Positions 1-8,068 of a stretch of 64,000 nucleotides of DNA are shown here, piece after piece. How positions within the stretch are numbered: the stretch's first letter is position 1; every line of letters starts with the position of its first letter. The position numbers were made by a program, and so were the translations under genes. Origin of the DNA: Terriglobia bacterium (GTDB taxonomy: Bacteria > Acidobacteriota > Terriglobia > Bryobacterales > UBA6623); NCBI GenBank assembly GCA_009838515.1, contig VXRL01000086.1, positions 28,228-92,227 on the forward strand, written 5' to 3'. The notes below the pieces were generated by a model. That model ran no database searches, had not been told where the DNA came from, and worked only from the letters and a program-made list of their open reading frames with translations.

Positions 1-316
1 TTCAACGCTCTGACCAGCATGCCGCTTTCCAGCTCTTGGGCGACAGAGATCTGGTTCCGCTCCGGCGAGTCGCTTTCCAGGCTGGAGTCTGTGCGGCGCC
101 AAGACCGGCGTCGTGGAATGGCCTATGCAGGTCGACTGCTTCTATCCGCCCACTGCGGGGCCTGCCTCGGAGTTGCCCTTGTGAAAACTCGTTGCGTCAG
201 GTAGTTCGACGAACTCGCTCGTCAGTTTCCCGCTGGTTCCGATTGGCGCCTTGCATGCGATCTACGGCCTCAGGCGCGATGCGCCTCGTGAAGGGCGCAG
301 TGGCGTAGATACGGCG
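1..316. other. Left-edge stretch without a supported gene
   Basis: I find no gene that can be defended here. Short open frames exist on both strands, but none has a ribosome binding site or a recognisable protein. One minus-strand frame over about the first 110 bases reads through to the window edge with coding-like composition, but it has no usable start codon after its upstream stop. A gene continuing off the left edge cannot be excluded. Confidence 0.4.
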
Positions 317-991
317 TCAGTATTCGAGAATCCAAATATTGCGGAACATCACGAAGCTGTGGATATCGTGCAGCTGCAGTCCGATAGGGCCCTTGAGCGG
401 ACGCTCAGGATCCCCCGCGTGCTCGGCTGCCAGCGTTCCGTTGATATAGACCCGGATCGCGTCGGCCCGGGATTCGATGTTGAGGCGGTTCCACTCGCCA
501 ACCTTATCCAGTCCTTCGGGAGCCCGCGCCAGCCCATAGATCGAACCGGTAGACCACTTGCCGGAATACTCACTATCGATCTGGATTTCATAGCCTTGCT
601 TCGATGGAGTGCAGTTGAAGTCCGGCCGCTCAGCGATACCGCAGGCAGCTTGGGAGGGGTCGCGAATCGATATTCCGCTGTTTCCGGGAGTGTTAACCCA
701 ATATTCCAAGTGCAGGTCGAACTCTTCGAATTCGCGCTCGGTGTACAGCCAGGACTGCCGAGTGCTCCACGCGATGAAGGCCTCGCGGCCGATGTCCGCA
801 GTGCCTTGAACCTCGCGCTGGCGATCTATCCCGAAGTTCGCGGTAACCACACCGTCGGAGCGAATCCGCCAATGGCCGTCCCCGAGCACTACCCAGTCGT
901 CAAGTCCGTTGCGGAGAAGGTCCGTCCAATCGGCGGCCACGCCCATCGGAACGATGGCTGCGAACGCCACGGCCAGAATCGCTCTCTTCAC
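317..991 (-). CDS. Exported DUF1080 (3-keto-disaccharide hydrolase-like) protein
   Basis: A 224-residue protein of the DUF1080 family, a concanavalin-like beta-sandwich fold now named 3-keto-disaccharide hydrolase. The family is abundant in Acidobacteria, Planctomycetes and Verrucomicrobia and acts on sugars outside the cytoplasm. I chose the GTG at 991 because GGGGGAG lies about 6 bases upstream, and the product then begins with a clean signal peptide (KRAILAVAFAAIVPMGVAA). Family features seen are the early W-x-D-L-L-R-N-G-L-D-D-W stretch, the NSGISIRDPS segment and the ending in which an aromatic strand follows LQLHD. It is shorter than many DUF1080 proteins and has a single domain. The substrate is unknown. 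It precedes murB on the same strand but with no functional link. Confidence 0.8.
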   Translation of the reverse strand: MKRAILAVAFAAIVPMGVAADWTDLLRNGLDDWVVLGDGHWRIRSDGVVTANFGIDRQREVQGTADIGREAFIAWSTRQSWLYTEREFEEFDLHLEYWVNTPGNSGISIRDPSQAACGIAERPDFNCTPSKQGYEIQIDSEYSGKWSTGSIYGLARAPEGLDKVGEWNRLNIESRADAIRVYINGTLAAEHAGDPERPLKGPIGLQLHDIHSFVMFRNIWILEY

Positions 992-1098
992 CAGATCTCC
1001 CCCGACAGGTATCATCCTACGCGAACGCCTCCTGTGCACACCCGGATGATCGGGCCAGCGACTAAAGCGGCAAGCGGTTCGCCTACTTCCGGTGGGCT

Positions 1099-2073
1099 CT
1101 AAGCGACGTATTGGACTTCTTCCTCGACCTCGAAGCCGAAGCGGTCCCGCACGCGCCGTTTCAGTTCTTGGACCAGCTCGTGGATCTGAGCCGCCGTGCC
1201 GCCGCCTAGGTTGTAGATCAGGTTCGCGTGATACGGCGCGATCTCAATCCCGCCATTGCGCATTCCCTTTGCGCCCACCTGCTCGAGAAAGAAGGCCGAA
1301 GCCACCTTGCCGCTACGCACGGCCCGCTCGGGTACGATCTCCGCCGCCGCCGCTGGCAGCGAGTCGAGGAACAAGTTCTTGAAAATGCTGCCCGCACAAC
1401 GCATGGCGGGGGGAAACTTCTCGTCGCGTATCGTACGGATTTCCCGGGCGCGGGCGCGCAGAGCCGCGGTATCGCCCGACGGCAAGACCAAGCGCACGCC
1501 CAAGATCAGCCAGTCCTTGCGGCGCTTGAATATCGATTCGCGGTAATCGAACTCGCACTCGGCGGGCCCGAACGAACGCACGTCGTGGCCATCGAGGAAA
1601 TCCACGCTCTCGACGAATTCGTCGATCTGGTGTCCGTACGCGCCGGCATTGCCGTACACAGCCCCTCCGACCGACCCCGGGATGCGCTCCAAGGTGTGCA
1701 GCCCCTCCAAGCCGTGGTCCACGGTCAAGTCGACCAACGCTTGCAGGCTGCCGCCGGCGGCGGCTTCGACGACTCCGTCAACATAGTCCAGATCGGCTGC
1801 GGTGTAACGCAGCACCAAACCCCGAAAGCCCTCATCGGCAGCAACGACATTGCTGCCATCCCCGAGCACGTAGCAGGGCACCTCCGCGGCGCGGGCCGCC
1901 CGAAAAGCCTCGGCCAGAGCGCGCGGACTGCTGGCCAATCCGAACAAGTCGGCAGGACCGCCGATCGCGAACCGAGTGTGCGCGCTGAGCCGCACTCGGC
2001 GGTCCAGGTGCAGCCCCTCGATGGCTCCCAGACACCGCGCCAGCTCGGAGTGGGTTTCGCTCACGGGCTGCAA
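1099..2073 (-). CDS. murB: UDP-N-acetylenolpyruvoylglucosamine reductase MurB
   Basis: MurB reduces UDP-GlcNAc-enolpyruvate to UDP-MurNAc with NADPH and FAD, the second committed step of peptidoglycan synthesis, in the cytosol. The 324-residue length fits the family. Visible motifs are the FAD-binding segments RFAIGGPADLF and VLGDGSNVVAADEGFRG, then LERIPGSVGGAVYGNAGAYG, the DYRESIFKRR stretch, and AGSIFKN carrying the catalytic serine. The C-terminal part with FFLEQVGAKGMRNGG and HANLIYNLG is complete. The start is taken as TTG at 2073; a GTG three codons in is possible, and neither has a strong ribosome binding site. No other cell-wall genes adjoin it. About 260 bases upstream separate it from the sulfatase, and I see no clear feature there. 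Confidence 0.95.
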   Translation of the reverse strand: MQPVSETHSELARCLGAIEGLHLDRRVRLSAHTRFAIGGPADLFGLASSPRALAEAFRAARAAEVPCYVLGDGSNVVAADEGFRGLVLRYTAADLDYVDGVVEAAAGGSLQALVDLTVDHGLEGLHTLERIPGSVGGAVYGNAGAYGHQIDEFVESVDFLDGHDVRSFGPAECEFDYRESIFKRRKDWLILGVRLVLPSGDTAALRARAREIRTIRDEKFPPAMRCAGSIFKNLFLDSLPAAAAEIVPERAVRSGKVASAFFLEQVGAKGMRNGGIEIAPYHANLIYNLGGGTAAQIHELVQELKRRVRDRFGFEVEEEVQYVA

Positions 2074-2336
2074 GGTCCAATTGTATGGCGCGGCCCGAGT
2101 CCGCAGTCCTTTCCAATCCGAACAGGAGGATAGGAAGTGGGAAGAGGGCGATTATAACTGGTTGGAGGCGGGGGTCGCAGGTAGAGGGAACCTCTCTCCC
2201 CCCGGGCTAGCGGCAGCGAGCTGGACGGGGGCAAGGGTGGGCTGGTCCACCAGCGAATTACTGGTAAGTGCAGCCCGACGCCGTGGGCTAGGGGGTCTAC
2301 CGTTGCACCGGTCGGGCGGCGAATCGAGGCGGCTCT

Positions 2337-3869
2337 CTAGATCAGCCACTCCCGGGCGATCTGATCGTTCTCGTCTGCAGTAATCAGCCAGTCCAGCAGC
2401 CTCCCCTTCAGATCCCGGACGATGCCCTGATATGCCGGGTCGTCGTACAGATTCGTCCATTCGCCTGGATCCTCCTCCAAGTCGTACAGCTCCCCGCCAT
2501 GGCCCACGTAGTAGTTCATCTTCCAGCGGTGGGTTCGGATCATCTTGGCGTCGGGGTGGCGTACTCCGCCGACGCCCTTGCCTGGAGTGAAGAAGTAACC
2601 CTCGTCGCCGTTAGTAATGACTTCGGGCATGATGTTCTCGGAAAACTGGGCCGTGCGGGGCTGGTAAAGGCTCCTGTCGCCGGCTATCAGGGGACCGAAG
2701 CTGCGCCCTTGGACGTGATCCGGGACCGGCAATCCACACATTTCGAGCACGCTCGGAACAACGTCGACTGACTCGACCAGTTCCGAGTACACCCCCGGCC
2801 TGATGCGTTCCGGCCAGCTCACCAGCAGAGGGATCCTGACAGAGTCCTCGAAGAAGACGTTCTTCCCGAACAGCCCGTGCTCGAGCATCTGGTCGCCGTG
2901 GTCTGTCGTGACGATGATGATGGTATTCTCCGCCTGACCCGAACGTTCCAGTTCCCTGAGCGTTGCGCCCACCTCTTCATCGAGCCACGTCATATCCCCG
3001 AAATAGCTCCGGTACATCCACAGGAGACGTTGCCGGTCCATGTTGTACCGAGGCGTCCCGCGCAGGATCATCTTCTGCACCGGGAGCGGAAGACGCTGGA
3101 TGTAATCCAGCCCCACGGATTTCGGCAACGGTATTTCCGTCTCGTCGTAAAGCGCGTCATAGGGCTCCGGGATGGTGTGGGGTGAATGCGGCTTGAAGTA
3201 CGAGGAGAACAAGAAGAACGGCCGCTCGTCAGAGGCCAACGTTTGCAGGACGCCGCGGGTCTCGCGACCGGTCCAAGCCGTTGGAGTGAATTCTTTTCCG
3301 ATGACCGCCCGAAACGGATTTCGTCCGGCAGGAATATCGTCAGCTGTCCTCTGATAGTGAACGGACGCATTCGGATCCGCACCATTTCTCCACTTGACAT
3401 AGTCGGAGTATTGGTCAGTGCGTCTGATGCCATCGTCGAGGAGCACCCTCTCGAAACCGGTTGACCGCGCGTGTTCTGCGGTTGGCGGATTGAAGTGCAG
3501 CTTGCCGACGGAGCCGGTGGAATAGCCGGATCCCTTGAGCAGGCTCTGAATCATGGGCTCCCGCTGTCGGTACGGCGTGTAGTTCACCCGGTTCTTGTGG
3601 GAATGCGGGTAGCGACCCGTGAAGAAGCTGAGGCGCGAGGGGACGCACACGGGAGCCTGGACACATGCTTGGGTGAAGTTGGCCGAGCGAGAAGCAAGGG
3701 AGTCCAGGTTCGGGGTCCGGATGATCCCATTGCCATTGGCGCCGAGGCAGTCGAAGCGCCACTGATCAAGCATGATGAACAGCACATTCGGACGAGAGGC
3801 AGCCGGAGTCTGGGCGGCAGCGCCTGCGGCGCCAGCCTGAACGAATGCTCGACGTGTGATGGACGACAT
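2337..3869 (-). CDS. Tat-exported type I sulfatase
   Basis: A 510-residue sulfatase of the alkaline-phosphatase superfamily that hydrolyses sulfate esters, probably on glycans, in the periplasm or outside. The N-terminus carries a twin-arginine signal (TRRAF, residues 5-9). The PNVLFIMLDQWR segment gives the first metal-binding aspartate. The signature C75-V-P-S-R79 is the site where Cys is oxidised to formylglycine. Later motifs include TTDHGDQMLEHGLFGK (metal ligands) and a C-terminal Y-x-L-x-x-D-P-x-E-W/x-N-L segment. Start ATG 3869 has GAGGAG about 11 bases upstream. Maturation needs a formylglycine-generating enzyme; a suitable one is at 61503-62381. The natural substrate cannot be read from the sequence, and choline or carbohydrate sulfates are both possible. 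Confidence 0.92.
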   Translation of the reverse strand: MSSITRRAFVQAGAAGAAAQTPAASRPNVLFIMLDQWRFDCLGANGNGIIRTPNLDSLASRSANFTQACVQAPVCVPSRLSFFTGRYPHSHKNRVNYTPYRQREPMIQSLLKGSGYSTGSVGKLHFNPPTAEHARSTGFERVLLDDGIRRTDQYSDYVKWRNGADPNASVHYQRTADDIPAGRNPFRAVIGKEFTPTAWTGRETRGVLQTLASDERPFFLFSSYFKPHSPHTIPEPYDALYDETEIPLPKSVGLDYIQRLPLPVQKMILRGTPRYNMDRQRLLWMYRSYFGDMTWLDEEVGATLRELERSGQAENTIIIVTTDHGDQMLEHGLFGKNVFFEDSVRIPLLVSWPERIRPGVYSELVESVDVVPSVLEMCGLPVPDHVQGRSFGPLIAGDRSLYQPRTAQFSENIMPEVITNGDEGYFFTPGKGVGGVRHPDAKMIRTHRWKMNYYVGHGGELYDLEEDPGEWTNLYDDPAYQGIVRDLKGRLLDWLITADENDQIAREWLI

Positions 3870-4063
3870 AATCCGAAAGCTCCTCTATGAGGCCGGCATA
3901 ACCGGTCCTGCGGCAAATTGTCGCAGCCGCGGGCACCCTGAAAGAGCTAGCACTTCCACAATCCACCCGATTGCTGCACAACCAGTCACCCAGACGGGTG
4001 CGCGGAGAGTCCGGCGCACAGTTGCTAGATTTTCGCTGCCAGCCAATCGCGCATCATGGAACT

Positions 4064-4747
4064 ATGGAGTTTACGTTCCCCGGCTTCGAGCCCCAAGCCC
4101 GCCAGTTCCTGCTCGAGCTGCGAGCGAATAACAACCGCGACTGGTTCAAGGCCCACAAGCCGGACTACGAACAATTCGTGCGGGGGCCGCTGCTCGAGCT
4201 GGTGCTGGAACTCAGCATGGCCGTCGAAGAGCACTCGCCCGGGCACAGCATCGACCCGCGCAAGTCGGTATACCGCATCTACCGCGACATCCGCTTCTCC
4301 AAGAACAAGGATCCCTATAAGACACACGCGGCGGCGGTATTCCCGCCCACCGGCATGGAGCGCCACGCCGGCGCGGGATTCTACTTCCACTTTTCGGCCG
4401 AGGAGCTACTGATAGGAGGAGGCGTCTACGCACCGCCGTCAGACACCTTGGGGCGCATCCGCGCGCAGATCGCGGCAGACCCGGACGAATTGCGCGGCAT
4501 TCTTGCCGCAGCTGGCTACCGCAAGTTCTACGGTGGCCTGGAGGGGCAGCGGCTCAAGCGGACCCCGCGCGGCTTCGCCCCGGATCACCCGGCGGCAGGC
4601 CTGCTCGTATACAAGCAGTTTCTCTCCGGAACCACGCTTCCGGCCGATGTCATCGAGCGGCCCACCATCGGCGCGGTGCTGGACCAGCACTTCCGCGCCA
4701 TCGCGCCCCTGATGGCGTACCTCAACCGAGCGGTCCCGGCGCACTGA
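4064..4747 (+). CDS. DUF2461 (TIGR02453) family protein
   Basis: A 227-residue protein of the DUF2461 family, which is widespread in bacteria and some fungi and has no settled function. Characteristic stretches are FLLELRANNNRDWFKAHKPDYE near the N-terminus, the RIYRDIRFSKNKDPYKTHAAA core, and FYFHFSAEELLIGGGVY. Length is normal for the family. I use ATG 4064 because the family conservation starts just after it (EFTFPGF); an upstream ATG at 3971 would add 31 unconserved residues. It is divergent from the sulfatase and 64 bases ahead of the UbiD-family gene, perhaps co-transcribed with it. Confidence 0.85.
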   Translation: MEFTFPGFEPQARQFLLELRANNNRDWFKAHKPDYEQFVRGPLLELVLELSMAVEEHSPGHSIDPRKSVYRIYRDIRFSKNKDPYKTHAAAVFPPTGMERHAGAGFYFHFSAEELLIGGGVYAPPSDTLGRIRAQIAADPDELRGILAAAGYRKFYGGLEGQRLKRTPRGFAPDHPAAGLLVYKQFLSGTTLPADVIERPTIGAVLDQHFRAIAPLMAYLNRAVPAH

Positions 4748-4811
4748 GCCCGCCGCGCACCCGTGGGATCATTGTGGAGACAAGCCGCGCCGGGCGCGGC
4801 TCGGCCCCATC

Positions 4812-6263
4812 ATGGCGTATAGCGACTTACGTGAATTCATTTCCGCACTTGAGCAGCGAGGTGAACTCAAGCGCATAAGCGCAGAGGTTGATCCGAAGCT
4901 GGAAATCGCCGAGATCGCCGATCGCGCGGTCAAGCGGGGCGGGCCGGCGCTGCTGTTCGAGCGGCCCAAGGGTTCCAGCATCCCGGTTCTGATCAATTCC
5001 GTGGCCTCGCTGTCGAAGATGCAGCTGGCCTTCGAGGTCAACGACCTCAACGACATCGCCGCCAGGATCTCGGAATACTTAGACCTCGGCGTGCCCAAGG
5101 GAGTGGCCGGCAAGCTCAAAGGGCTGGCCCGGCTCGCCGAGCTGCGCAATTTCCTGCCCAAGACCGTGCGTTCCGGCCAGTGCCAGCAAGTCGTCAAGAG
5201 CGAGGGCTTCTCGCTGATGGACTACCCGGTGCTGACATGCTGGCCCGGCGACGGGGGGCCCTTCATCACGCTGCCGATGGTGTTCTCGCGCAACCCGATC
5301 ACCGGCAAGCGCAACTGCGGCATGTACCGCCTCCAGGTCTACGACGAGCGCACCACGGGCATGCACTGGCAAACGCACAAGCAGGGCGCGGAGCACTACC
5401 GCCGGCTGCAGCAAGAGGGACGCGACACCCGGATGGATGTCGCGGTGGCGATCGGCGCCGATCCCGCGACGATGATCGCCGGAAGTCTGCCGCTTCCGCC
5501 CGATCTGGACGAGATGCTCTTCGCGGGCTTTATCCGCCGCAAGCCGGTCGAGATGGTGCCGTGCAAGACCGTCGATCTTGAAGTGCCGGCCAACTCCGAG
5601 ATCGTGCTCGAGGGGCACGTCAACCTCGGCGAACTGCGCACCGAGGGTCCGTTCGGGGACCACACCGGGTACTACTCGCTCGAAGACGAGTACCCCGTGC
5701 TGCACGTGGACTGCGTCACGCAGCGCAAGGATCCGATCTATGCCACCACCATCGTCGGCAGGCCGCCGATGGAGGACTACTTCATCGGCAAGGCGATCGA
5801 GCGAATCTTCCTGCCCCTGATCAAGCTGCAGGCACCCGAGATCGTCGACATGGCCATGCCCGCCGAAGGGATCTTCCACAACCTGATGCTGGTTTCGATC
5901 CGCAAGTCCTATCCCGGGCAGGCGCGCAAGGTGATGAACTCCATCTGGGGCCTCGGCCAAGCCTCCTCGACGAAGTGCATCGTGGTGGTCGACCACGACG
6001 TGGACGTGCAGAACTACTCCGAGACGGCCTGGCGGGCGCTGAACAACATCGACCCCGAACGTGACATCCAGTTCACGCTGGGGCCGATCGACTCGCTGGA
6101 TCATGCCAGCCGACTGCCGGACTTCGGCTCCAAGATGGGAATCGACGCAACCCGCAAGTGGAAGACGGAGGGTTTCACACGGCCCTGGCCCGAAGTGATC
6201 GAGATGAGCGACGACGTCAAGCGACGAGTCGACCCGATCTGGGAAGCGCTGGGAATCGGCTAG
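4812..6263 (+). CDS. UbiD-family prenylated-FMN-dependent decarboxylase
   Basis: A 483-residue UbiD-family (de)carboxylase. The family uses prenylated FMN made by UbiX to remove carboxyl groups from aromatic or alpha,beta-unsaturated acids. Well-known members act in ubiquinone (UbiD) and futalosine-route menaquinone synthesis. Seen here are the N-terminal SDLREFISALEQRGELKRI, the cofactor region around GNxR-like residues in the middle, and the hallmark EGPFGDHTGYYS segment with its acidic residues, followed by FHNLMLVSIRKSYPGQARKV. Full length for the family. No UbiX partner or other quinone genes lie nearby, so the exact substrate cannot be assigned. The short spacing to the downstream adaptor gene (12 bases) suggests at least shared transcription. 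Confidence 0.9.
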   Translation: MAYSDLREFISALEQRGELKRISAEVDPKLEIAEIADRAVKRGGPALLFERPKGSSIPVLINSVASLSKMQLAFEVNDLNDIAARISEYLDLGVPKGVAGKLKGLARLAELRNFLPKTVRSGQCQQVVKSEGFSLMDYPVLTCWPGDGGPFITLPMVFSRNPITGKRNCGMYRLQVYDERTTGMHWQTHKQGAEHYRRLQQEGRDTRMDVAVAIGADPATMIAGSLPLPPDLDEMLFAGFIRRKPVEMVPCKTVDLEVPANSEIVLEGHVNLGELRTEGPFGDHTGYYSLEDEYPVLHVDCVTQRKDPIYATTIVGRPPMEDYFIGKAIERIFLPLIKLQAPEIVDMAMPAEGIFHNLMLVSIRKSYPGQARKVMNSIWGLGQASSTKCIVVVDHDVDVQNYSETAWRALNNIDPERDIQFTLGPIDSLDHASRLPDFGSKMGIDATRKWKTEGFTRPWPEVIEMSDDVKRRVDPIWEALGIG

Positions 6264-6275
6264 GATCGGGGCTGC

Positions 6276-7208
6276 ATGGCACTTGGGCCGGCCAGAGCGC
6301 CAATCGCCACCCTGGTGGCATTCCTTGGCGCAATGGCCGCGGGCTGCGGGTGGGAGCCGGGGATTTGGAGCGGCGCGATCGAGCTCGAGCCGCCAAAGGC
6401 TGCCTCAGTCGAGTTGACGGCGGTGGCCGTGGCCACCCTCGACGCTCCGGTCAAGGCGAGGCGGGGCGGTCGCGTGCTGGAACTGCGAGTCCGGACCGGG
6501 GACGTAGTCGCTGAGGGCGACGCCTTGATCGAATTCGAAGACTTGGCACTGGAAGAATCCAAGGCCGCGGTGCGACGCGAAATTGAGGAGCTGAGGGCTG
6601 CGCATGCGGCCGCCGGGGCCACGCCAGCCGAGACCGAGAGGAGCGCTAGCCGAGACCTTCGGATGGCAGCACTCAGCCAGCTGGAGGAGACCCACCGCCG
6701 CGCCAGCGAAGAGTTCGAGCGCTGGACGGAGCTATTCGAAGAGGGCTTGGCGGCCCGCCTCGACTTCGAGAAGAGGCGGCAGGAGTTCGAAGCCCTCAGC
6801 GCGCGTCTGCGCGACGCTCGGGCCGCCGCAACGCAGGAAACCGAGGCCGAGGCACCGTCCGAGCCTGCCGAACTGCGGCGCTCGCAGAGACTGTTGGAGC
6901 GCCTGCAGGATCTACCCAAGACCTACTTGGTCAAGAGCCCTTCGGAAGGGACTGTCAAGGAGCTGCTGGTCGCGGTCGGGGACATACCGGAGCGCGGGGC
7001 GGCGGTCGCTACGGTTGCGCGGGCCGCCTTGCCGATGTTGGTGGCGGAGATTGCTCCCGGCACCACAGTCGTTGCGATCGAGGAGGCCTGCGGCGTACCG
7101 GGGCCGCTAGCGTTCAGCAGGCGCGACGCAACACTCAAGCTGGCGGCGCCAACACCTCAGCTTCGACCGGGGGACGAATGCCTGCTGGCAGTGTCGACCA
7201 GAGAGTAA
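6276..7208 (+). CDS. HlyD/MacA-like periplasmic adaptor lipoprotein
   Basis: A 310-residue adaptor (membrane-fusion) protein of the HlyD/MacA kind, which bridges an inner-membrane transporter to the outer membrane. The N-terminus is a lipoprotein signal with a lipobox at AAGC24, so it is probably anchored by lipid. A split biotinyl-lipoyl-like domain is visible (LDAPVKARRGGRVLELRVRT near residue 50-70 and KSPSEGTVKELLVAVGD near 225-240), separated by a roughly 130-residue Glu/Ala/Arg-rich coiled coil. It is shorter than MacA because the terminal barrel domains are reduced. The gene follows ubiD-like by 12 bases and is followed, 22 bases on, by an ABC ATPase, which fits a tripartite exporter. 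No FtsX/MacB-type permease is present here. Confidence 0.75.
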   Translation: MALGPARAPIATLVAFLGAMAAGCGWEPGIWSGAIELEPPKAASVELTAVAVATLDAPVKARRGGRVLELRVRTGDVVAEGDALIEFEDLALEESKAAVRREIEELRAAHAAAGATPAETERSASRDLRMAALSQLEETHRRASEEFERWTELFEEGLAARLDFEKRRQEFEALSARLRDARAAATQETEAEAPSEPAELRRSQRLLERLQDLPKTYLVKSPSEGTVKELLVAVGDIPERGAAVATVARAALPMLVAEIAPGTTVVAIEEACGVPGPLAFSRRDATLKLAAPTPQLRPGDECLLAVSTRE

Positions 7209-7230
7209 CTAGTGCGCGAAGCTTCGCGCC

Positions 7231-8061
7231 TTGAATAGCTTAGGAATGATGGCTACAGGGCAAACGGTGGGACAGCAAGATTCGGCGATGCTGGGCAAGC
7301 AGTTGCTTGACCAGAAGATTGTCATCCGCACCTACGGAATCCGCAAGACCTACATCATGGGCGATCAGGAGATCCATGCCGTCAACGGCGTCGATCTGGA
7401 GATCCGCTACGGCGAGTATGTGGCGTTGATGGGGCCGTCCGGTTCGGGCAAGTCCACTTTCATGAACCTGATCGGTGCGCTGGACACGCCCACGGCCGGA
7501 GACTACTACATCGCCGGCCAGCTCATCAGCACGATGTCGGACGACGAGCTGGCGTATATCCGCAACCGCGAGATCGGATTCGTCTTTCAGACATTCAACC
7601 TCCTGCCCCGGCTCACGGCTCTGCAGAACGTGGAATTGCCGCTGGTGTATTCGGGCGCGCAACCGGCCGAGCGGACCGAGCGGGCCAAGCGCGCCTTAGC
7701 GCAAGTCGACCTCACCGAGCGCATGTACCACACACCCAGCGAGCTTTCTGGCGGGCAGCGCCAGCGCGTGGCTATCGCCCGCGCCTTGGTGGGAGACCCG
7801 GCAATCATCCTGGCTGACGAGCCGACCGGGAACCTCGACACGGCCACTTCGACCGAGATCATGGGAGTGTTCGACGTGCTGCACAAGCAGGGCAACACGA
7901 TCATCTTGGTCACCCACGAGCCTGACATCGCGATGTACGCAAAACGGATCGTCCAGCTGCGCGACGGCAAGGTCGAGAAGGACGAAGAAGCACGCTGGGC
8001 CTTGGCCGCGGCGTTCGGGTCCGCTGATCACAGCGGCGTCCAGCCGGACAAGCAGGCCTGA
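7231..8061 (+). CDS. ABC transporter ATPase, MacB/LolD type
   Basis: A 276-residue ATPase of the MacB/LolD/FtsE group that energises lipoprotein release, macrolide export or similar mechanotransmission systems. Walker A GPSGSGKST is at residues 68-76, the Q-loop at FVFQTFNLLPRLTALQNVELPL, the signature LSGGQRQR, and Walker B IILADEPTGNLD followed by the H-loop VTHEP. The NLLPRLTA and EPTGNLDT wording is typical of this group. The TTG at 7231 gives about 30 residues before the domain; ATG 7246, 7249 or 7288 are alternatives. It sits between an adaptor lipoprotein and a lipid-type glycosyltransferase, with only 7 bases to the latter, so an operon is likely. The membrane permease must be encoded elsewhere. 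Confidence 0.88.
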   Translation: MNSLGMMATGQTVGQQDSAMLGKQLLDQKIVIRTYGIRKTYIMGDQEIHAVNGVDLEIRYGEYVALMGPSGSGKSTFMNLIGALDTPTAGDYYIAGQLISTMSDDELAYIRNREIGFVFQTFNLLPRLTALQNVELPLVYSGAQPAERTERAKRALAQVDLTERMYHTPSELSGGQRQRVAIARALVGDPAIILADEPTGNLDTATSTEIMGVFDVLHKQGNTIILVTHEPDIAMYAKRIVQLRDGKVEKDEEARWALAAAFGSADHSGVQPDKQA

Positions 8062-8068
8062 CGGCGCG

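Noticed and set aside
251..1102. A 283-codon plus-strand open frame
   Set aside because: It lies opposite the DUF1080 gene and has no recognisable protein; it is a high-GC antisense frame.
1228..2133. A 301-codon plus-strand open frame
   Set aside because: Antisense to murB, which is unambiguous; no family features.
5079..6104. A 341-codon minus-strand open frame
   Set aside because: Antisense to the UbiD-family gene; Asp/His/Gly-rich as expected for a mirrored high-GC frame.
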